Shown here piece by piece: positions 57,700 to 64,000 of a DNA stretch of 64,000 nt. The stretch comes from Cephalotrichum gorgonifer (Eukaryota > Ascomycota > Sordariomycetes > Microascales > Microascaceae). The DNA lies in the NCBI GenBank assembly GCA_900312665.1, contig ONZQ02000008.1, positions 620,001 to 684,000 on the forward strand, in the 5' to 3' direction. The stretch's first letter is position 1; every line of letters begins with the position of its first letter. The notes under the pieces are model-generated. The model was not told where the DNA came from. It did not search any database and saw only the letters and a program-made list of their open reading frames with translations. Made by a program: the position numbers and the translations under genes.

Positions 57700-60600
57700 G
57701 TTCGCCGTTGTCGTTCCCGGCGACTCTGCGAACTTCGGTTAAAGTTGGGCAGGATCGGTATCGCATCTGCGAGGGGTGGTGGCTCGGAAGCTCGAGCTTC
57801 GTGGAAATGCTATATATGAACTGTCGACATCTGTGGATGTGACTCGAGAAGGCAAAGTAGATTACGACGTTCAGATCGATGGACAGAGTTGGGGATGCGG
57901 CTGGGTCTACGGTTGCGCTAGAGGCCTGGCATAAATTGTCGTGCGAGTAGGATGAAGGCAGGTGAGGCGGATGTCGGTTCCGGTCACGTCTCGAGGTCGA
58001 TTAGTAGGATTCCAGCCCGGGCATTAGATATATAAATGTAGAGGTCGCCCGCATAAACCTGAATGCAATAAGGAAATAAATGCTAACAAATAAAAGCGAA
58101 TGATGGAGAGAGGTCGAGGAGGACGCAAAAGAACGGGAATGGACCAGACGATATCCGCCGCTCCCTCAACGAAGCTGAGGATGGGGAGAGAGACGAACGA
58201 GACGGGTCTCAATGACGATGGGGAGCGGGTGGAGAGGTGGAGAGACAAGGTGAAGTGCAATTGGGGTACTATTTGGGGACCGGACGAGTCCCGGTCGTTC
58301 GGTCTGAATGTGCCGCATCTCTCAAGCGCCGAAAAGGTGGGAGGTGCAGATAGGGGAGGAACGACCGGTTGACGTCGTCGCATGTACCCTGCCATCGATA
58401 TGGGGGTACCTCCATGGCTTGAAAGAGGGTCCTTATACAAGCTGAATCAACAGCGCGCATTAGTGATCCAATGTATATACGCACGGACGGTGTGCCAGTG
58501 GTAACCTCTCCATCTATGGGGAAGTTACATATCTTTCCCCTGGAGATAGTACATCCTTGTAATGCTAGTATTGCAAGACTGGAGTGGCGCTGCGTCGATG
58601 AATGACCCACGATGATCCTAGCCAATCTGGGAGGCTCATTCCGTCGCGATACCACCTACGACTATCAACGGAGCTTCAGTACAACCCAAGCCCACCATCG
58701 GCTTGTCTGGGGAATCCGAGTCGGATGCCTAGGGTTCCTGTCATGAGAGCTAGAATAAGCATTGCCTCAATTGCTCACAACTCGAACTCGTACGAGTTCA
58801 AGTTCAGTACTTTCAAGTTAGAACCAAGCTTGTCCAATCTTTCTCTCTGCCCCAGGTTGCCAAGCTAATCCGTGCACATGGCCCACCAGACTATGACAGA
58901 ATGGGGAAGGTGCATATTGATGGGTACATAGAAGTTACTTGAGTCCTGGGACTGTCCCCACACCTCTGCTGGGCGTGCGGCTGGGGATCGGAATGTAGCA
59001 GCCACGTGATAAGGTTCTTCGGGAGTCTTCCTGCGAGAGGTGGGTGTTGGCGATTATTAACGCCGACCTGGTCCGGCCATGACCATTGGCAACGGCGCTA
59101 ACAGCTGGAAACACGAAAGCCTCCGACGGCTGGTCGAGCAGGTATCTTGTCATTAGCTAGTACTCTTCGGGGCCCTTTGAAATCCCGAAGACTCCGCCGT
59201 CGCACTGAAACCCGAATATTCCGGGACATCGCTGTTGAAGCTGCAGAGGAAGCGCATGTCTCGGCTATGGAGGGGTCAGAGGGACACTTGACATACGCGG
59301 CCTCATTTTGGCACCAACCCCTCGCTTCGCTGGAAGGAATGTCGGCGGCTGTTGCTCTCATATTTTGTGCATTGGATCATACTTGTATGCACTCCCCTCC
59401 CACGTGCAGGCGCCGATCTCTTGGTGTTCCCGTGTCCCAATATGGATGAACTCGTATTATGGGTATTCTTATTAAGTCCGAGTAATAACACCCAACTCTC
59501 CAGATGGTGCCCCCCACTTACCCGCTAGCCACAGTTTGAGACCCCGCTGGATCGGCCAAGTAATATTACTTCGTACACGGATTTGCTGTGGGGCTCGGTT
59601 CCTCTTTCGCACAAAGATGCGAGCTCTCAAACTCTCAAACTTGCCATCTGAACTCACACCGACCACCAACCCCTTTCTTTATCTTGGTTCCCAGCAGCCC
59701 CTTGACAGTGGCACATAGGCTAACCCCATATAGACTAGTTTAATTCGAGCTAGAACAGCCCCAGCAACGGCTGTCCATTACTTTGTTACTAGCCCCATTT
59801 GGCAACTCATTAATTCAACTCACAAAGAGTGGCGCCGCCACCTCCGGTTTGAGTAGCCGCCATCTGCAATGCGAAGCCACCGAACGAGCCATGAAGTCTG
59901 GTCCCTGGGAAAGAGGCGAGGCCGGCTTCTGATGCTTCGTATCCACCACACATTACACCCGGGAGAGCCCATATTACGGAAAGGGCAGTCTGACGTGTCT
60001 ATTTATGAACACGGGCCGGAGAGCTCGTCGTTTATCGAGACCGAACCGAGGCCATTGTTTTAGTCAATCCTTGAGTACATCACCACGGATAGCGCCAAGA
60101 GATCGCCGGGAGCCAAATCTCTTAATAACCGGGAGGGCCATGACCTCTTCCCCAGGAACCGGGTTTAACCACTCGAGGCCCCTCCCCCTTCTTCTAGATA
60201 GCTTTACCCTTCGACAAAACCAACCTCCTTCGAGAGGAACGTTCTTTGATCATTGGTGTGCGACTCTCTGGGGTTTAACTTACAGTAATATTACTAGATA
60301 AAAGCAAAAGTCGGTGTTGGTGCCACTAAATCGTGCGGATTCTGCCACCATTTTCGGCGGCACCAGCAGTGCAGGACACACATACATAGCCAGGGACCAA
60401 ATACTTATTGGTGCAGACCCTACCACACAGCCCAGGGGTGTGCCATTTTGGATGCCAACATCTAGAAACCTGACGTATGACACACCAGTCTCCTTGACTT
60501 CACTAGCTTGAGACAAGACTGGTAGCAAGGGAGCCAAGACACTGCGGGACTTTCATAGTCCTCACAAGTTTCCTATGTAGAAGATTGTCGAGATGCCTTT

Positions 60601-60702
60601 TGTTTAGACTCTGCAAATAAGCCGCTGAACCTAGTACTAAGGGAGAATTGCAAAACTGCACTGCCTTCTGACTGCATGTCTTCCAGTTCGTCCTGCCTTG
60701 GG
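57700..60702. other. Intergenic region between protease and NACHT genes
   Basis: About 3 kb without a credible coding frame. It includes the protease promoter and the NACHT gene's 3' UTR. One TACTTGTA lies at 59380-59387, and a CTCGTACGAG palindrome near 58790. Local AT content is higher around 59440-60300. Confidence 0.5.
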
Positions 60703-63700
60703 TCATGCATCATCTAGCCCTGCAACGCCCAACTTCTCATCCACCAACTCCAATAGGACATCCTTGTTCGGCAGCCGAGAGCGGTCGATCCAATCTCTTA
60801 CATACAAGTGTGAATTTGGCAATGGCTGGATAACCCTATCCCTTACAGTCTCTCCGTAACACAGTTGACGGTAATGTGGCAGTGCGTACGGATATCTCCT
60901 CAGTTCCATTCGGCTAAGGACGTTCATCACCACATCCAGCTGCAGCGCTTCGCCACCATGTGGGATAATTTCCAAGGTATATGCGACCCACAGATCATCT
61001 GCGCCGGTAGGAACGTATGCTCCATCTCCAATTTTGAGCGCCAGCTGCAGATCTGCGCCGTTCCGGATAAAGGTTTCCAGAACGGCACCTACTTGAGATT
61101 GCTCAATGGGGTCGATTAAGGACTCGTAGTCCCAATCGGAATCTGCCTCGCTGGGGTCGTTTGAGGAATCGCACTTAGGACCAGTATCTCCCTCTGACTC
61201 AAAGTCACCGGATGCTGCAGCCACGGTTGCCCACCAACATAAAAAGTGCTGCCAGATGGACAATTGCTGGCTTCCGGCGGCAATGCGGATGAAGCCAAAC
61301 TCGGCACCAAACGCCAGGTGCGTCAGTGAATTTGGAAACACAACTTGCTGCTCGAAAAGATGCCGTAGAAAGAAGAGACCGGCAGCTCGTAAAGCGTCCT
61401 CGTCAGGATCGTGATCATCGGCACCGTTTCTAAACGTTCTTTCCCAGAAAACTCGGCCGATCCCAGCTCCAATAGCATAGTAGGCCGACATGGTAAGTAT
61501 ATCCGGTTCCAGAGGAATCTCGTGGATGTGCGAGATTCTCCAGAAGGGATACTCCAACCGACCAGAACATAGCTCGGTGAACAGGGGCGAGATCATGGCT
61601 CCTGAATATTCCTCAATCTCATCAACCTCCTCATCAGTTTCCCTCAATAGCACCGCAGAGCTTCCGAAATTAGATTGTTCCTCCTGAGGCCCGCCGCAAT
61701 ATTCACCCTTGCGCTTGCGCAGCGGGTCCGACACTGTATGTCGTACTCGTGAGGTGTGACAGATTTCGTAGTGAGCGTATGGCCGCCGGCCAGTGTAGTT
61801 TCCGCAGGCGAGGCTGATGTGAAACGCGGTTTTGTTGCAAGCCAAGGCGCGGCTGATCGTTGTGCTCCCGGACAGCTGTGGAATGGTATCGAGAGACACG
61901 AGGAAATCAAAAGGGGGGGCGTCGAGCTGGTGTCTTCGTCGCTGCTCAACGAGGCATGCTGCCAGTATCGAGTGTCGATTGAGAACTTCCCTTCTTCTCT
62001 TCTTTTCTTTCTCTTCGTCTTTTCTGTTGTCAATCTGTCGTTCTGAATCCCACCAATATTGTTTCATATTCGCAAGTTTCAGTTGGGACAACGCCTCCAG
62101 CTTGTTGAAAGAATCGTCATGCATTTCAAACCGAACCTTCTCCTGATTGAAAAAGTCCCCTACAGAGCGATGGGTAAAGTCGAGAGCGTCTGTCTTGTCT
62201 GTCTCCACAAGTCCTCTACAGACGCCCCTCAGTTGTCGTCTGGCGCGACTTGCACTTTCCTTGACTGTCTCGGACCTCTCATTTGGAAATTGTGCGCCCT
62301 GGGCAAACCGCGGGTCGGCTACGTAGTCCTCAAGGAAGTAGAAATCATTCAGGTTAAGCCATAGGTGCATCTCCTTGACCCTAGGAATCGTGCCCAAGAA
62401 ATGGAGGAGTGAGACCGTATGGCCCAACAGCCGGCGATCTACTCTTCCCAGAGTATCCAGGATTCGTTGGAACAATTTGTCCAGCTCTGTCGGGAGAGAC
62501 TCAATCTCACGGAGGAGCCGGGGAAACCTGGCCCCGTTCTCTAGTTGTTGTTTGCGAATTTCCTGAACAACTAGGACAACCCAGAGGAACACCCCCTCTG
62601 CCTTCTTAATTATGGACGAGGCGAGTTGCTGACGTTCATTCTGGGTTCCGACGCGTTCCAGTTTTCCCCGCACGTATACATCCATATCTGGCTTTGTCAA
62701 CTTGTGGAGATAGAGCCTGGTATCCTCGAAGAACATGTCCATGAATGGATTCTCAATGCGACTCGAGACGCATATCTTGAAGCAGCCTGAGGTGCTGTTG
62801 GCCAGATCCGCCAGAGAACTGACCATATCGCGGCGGTCAACTGACGTGGTTGTCTGATACTCGTCGAGGCCGTCGATGAAGAAGCAAAAACAGTACCCGC
62901 CAAGGGAACTACTATCGTGCTGCCTTGACAGGCGTTCGTAAGCCTGCTTGATGTCGTCGTCAAGGATCTCGTATGCTGAATGGATCTTTGGCTGTGAAAG
63001 AGCCTTGGCCCATTGATCCGGAAGAAGACTTTGCGCGAGGCCGGGGCTTGCTGTCAAGATCTGGTGTAGCAGAGTTCGATAGAGGCCCATTAAAGATTTT
63101 TGTCGGGGATCCGAGCCAAGGGCATAGAAGAAGAAGTTGGCCATAATCAGCTTCTGGCATCCCTTGACCACTGACGAGATGTTAACTTGAGAAAGACACC
63201 ACCCGGGTGGGTTCGACCTACGCATCCACTTCTCCAGCTCGGTTCTAGTTCGCTCATGCACGCACAGCTTCTTCACTGCTTTACGTTAGTCTCCGTATCG
63301 GCCTTCTTTTCTAGTCCTTCTTGTGTCTTCTCAGAAGGTACAGAGGGGCCATGACGAGCCTGTAAGGACGGATAATACAATAGTAAGAAGGTCTTCCTGT
63401 TACATACTTAGCGTAGACTTTCCTGAGCCAAGCTTCCCACACACGTGGAAGACGCCGTCTCCCGAAGATAGCCATTGGGTGAACTTCGTAGCCTCTGGTG
63501 ATTGCCCGTCGAGGTCAAAAATCCATTCGAACGTTTCCTGGAAGGGAGGATCAATTGCCTGATAGCGATACGACATGTCCTTGAACCCAGACTTGATTCC
63601 TCTCAGTATCCGGTCTTGGGCAACTTCATTCAGCGCGTCCTGCCCGACCTGTAGCAGATGTTCCAACTGATTCAGGGCTTGGTCACTGATAAGTTCGACC

Positions 63701-64000
63701 TTCATGGTCGTCATATCTTGCAAGGTCTGCCTTAGTTGGGTGACCGAGAGATCGAGTCGCGTCAACTTGGCTCCATCCTCTTTGGATGTAGCAAGCAGCG
63801 TCTTAAGGTTTTCACTGTAACCTTCTAGTTAGTCATAGTTCAATTTTTATATGATTCTGCAGACCATCAGTTACACTCTCACCTTGACAAGGAGGCAATG
63901 TGGAAATGAAGCTGGTCGCGGCAGCGTTGTAATTTTTTCTCCAAGTCTTTGATCTTCCGATCAACCATCAATGTCTTCAGAGCCACGAAGCCGCTCTGGG
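60703..64000 (-). CDS. NACHT-domain STAND NTPase (fungal NLR-like), 5' end outside window
   Basis: Three exons are visible: 64000-63883 (start missing), 63814-63408 and 63275-60703, with introns 63815-63882 and 63276-63407, giving about 1031 residues. The second join rebuilds the P-loop region HVCGKLGSGKSTLMKKLCVH. An N-terminal helical region with a coiled-coil-like segment (VDRKIKDLEKKLQRCRDQL) precedes it. Walker A is GKLGSGKST; Walker B is CFFIDGLDEYQ; a sensor-like ICVSSRIENPF follows. After the NACHT core comes a helical part (VFLWVVLVVQEIRKQQLENG; LLGHTVSLLHFLGTIP) of the kind found in the fungal NACHT/DUF7791-type proteins, then HRSVGDFF. The last 400 residues show no ankyrin, WD40 or TPR repeats that I can recognise. 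Family members can act in heterokaryon incompatibility or immunity; no role is shown here. Confidence 0.88.

Overview
The window is nuclear DNA of a filamentous ascomycete, most like a Sordariomycete. Genes are split by short GT-AG introns (mostly 55-125 nt, usually with a CTAAC- or CTGAC-like branch site), base composition is moderately GC-rich, and the gene set is typical of moulds: a velvet regulator VeA, an Mga2/Spt23-type membrane-tethered transcription factor, an Ypd1 phosphotransfer protein, Rho1, and a NACHT NTPase. There is no phage, plasmid, CRISPR or bacterial-operon signature. Exon joins below were worked out by eye; nearly all give an intact frame that matches the protein family.

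Layout. 1-433: 3' end of an EMC10 homologue (+). 1038-2298: PHO80-like cyclin (-). 3754-6745: Gid5/Vid28/ARMC8-type armadillo protein (+), with its 5' end lost in a 195-N gap. 8162-9577: unrecognised proline/serine/arginine-rich protein (-). 11687-13425: VeA (-), followed upstream by about 9.9 kb without a credible gene. 23336-27818: Mga2/Spt23 homologue (-). 31632-32644: Ypd1 (-). 38070-39176: putative DUF3984-type protein (-), divergent from ELP1 (40042-44153, +). 44472-45649: mitochondrial ribosomal protein uL24m (-). 48420-49635: Rho1 (+). 51031-51384: a 33-residue, two-exon cysteine-rich microprotein (-). 52764-54902: AVT-type amino-acid transporter (-). 55977-57699: probable GPI-anchored aspartic protease (-). 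60703-64000: NACHT protein, cut at its 5' end by the window edge (-).

The genes do not form a biosynthetic cluster or operon. Most are single-copy housekeeping or signalling genes: ER membrane insertion, phosphate/Pho85 cyclin, GID ubiquitin ligase, unsaturated fatty-acid sensing, two-component phosphorelay, tRNA wobble modification, mitochondrial translation, cell-wall integrity GTPase. They are separated by unusually long intergenic tracts (9.9, 5.4, 3.8, 3.0 and 2.8 kb). The most unusual signals are a dispersed 8-bp motif, TACTTGTA with a TACTCGTA variant, present in about 33 intergenic copies and almost absent from coding sequence; the tiny spliced Cys-rich gene; and a 144-codon open extension in frame after the Gid5 stop. 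The NACHT gene at the right edge is the most accessory-like locus.
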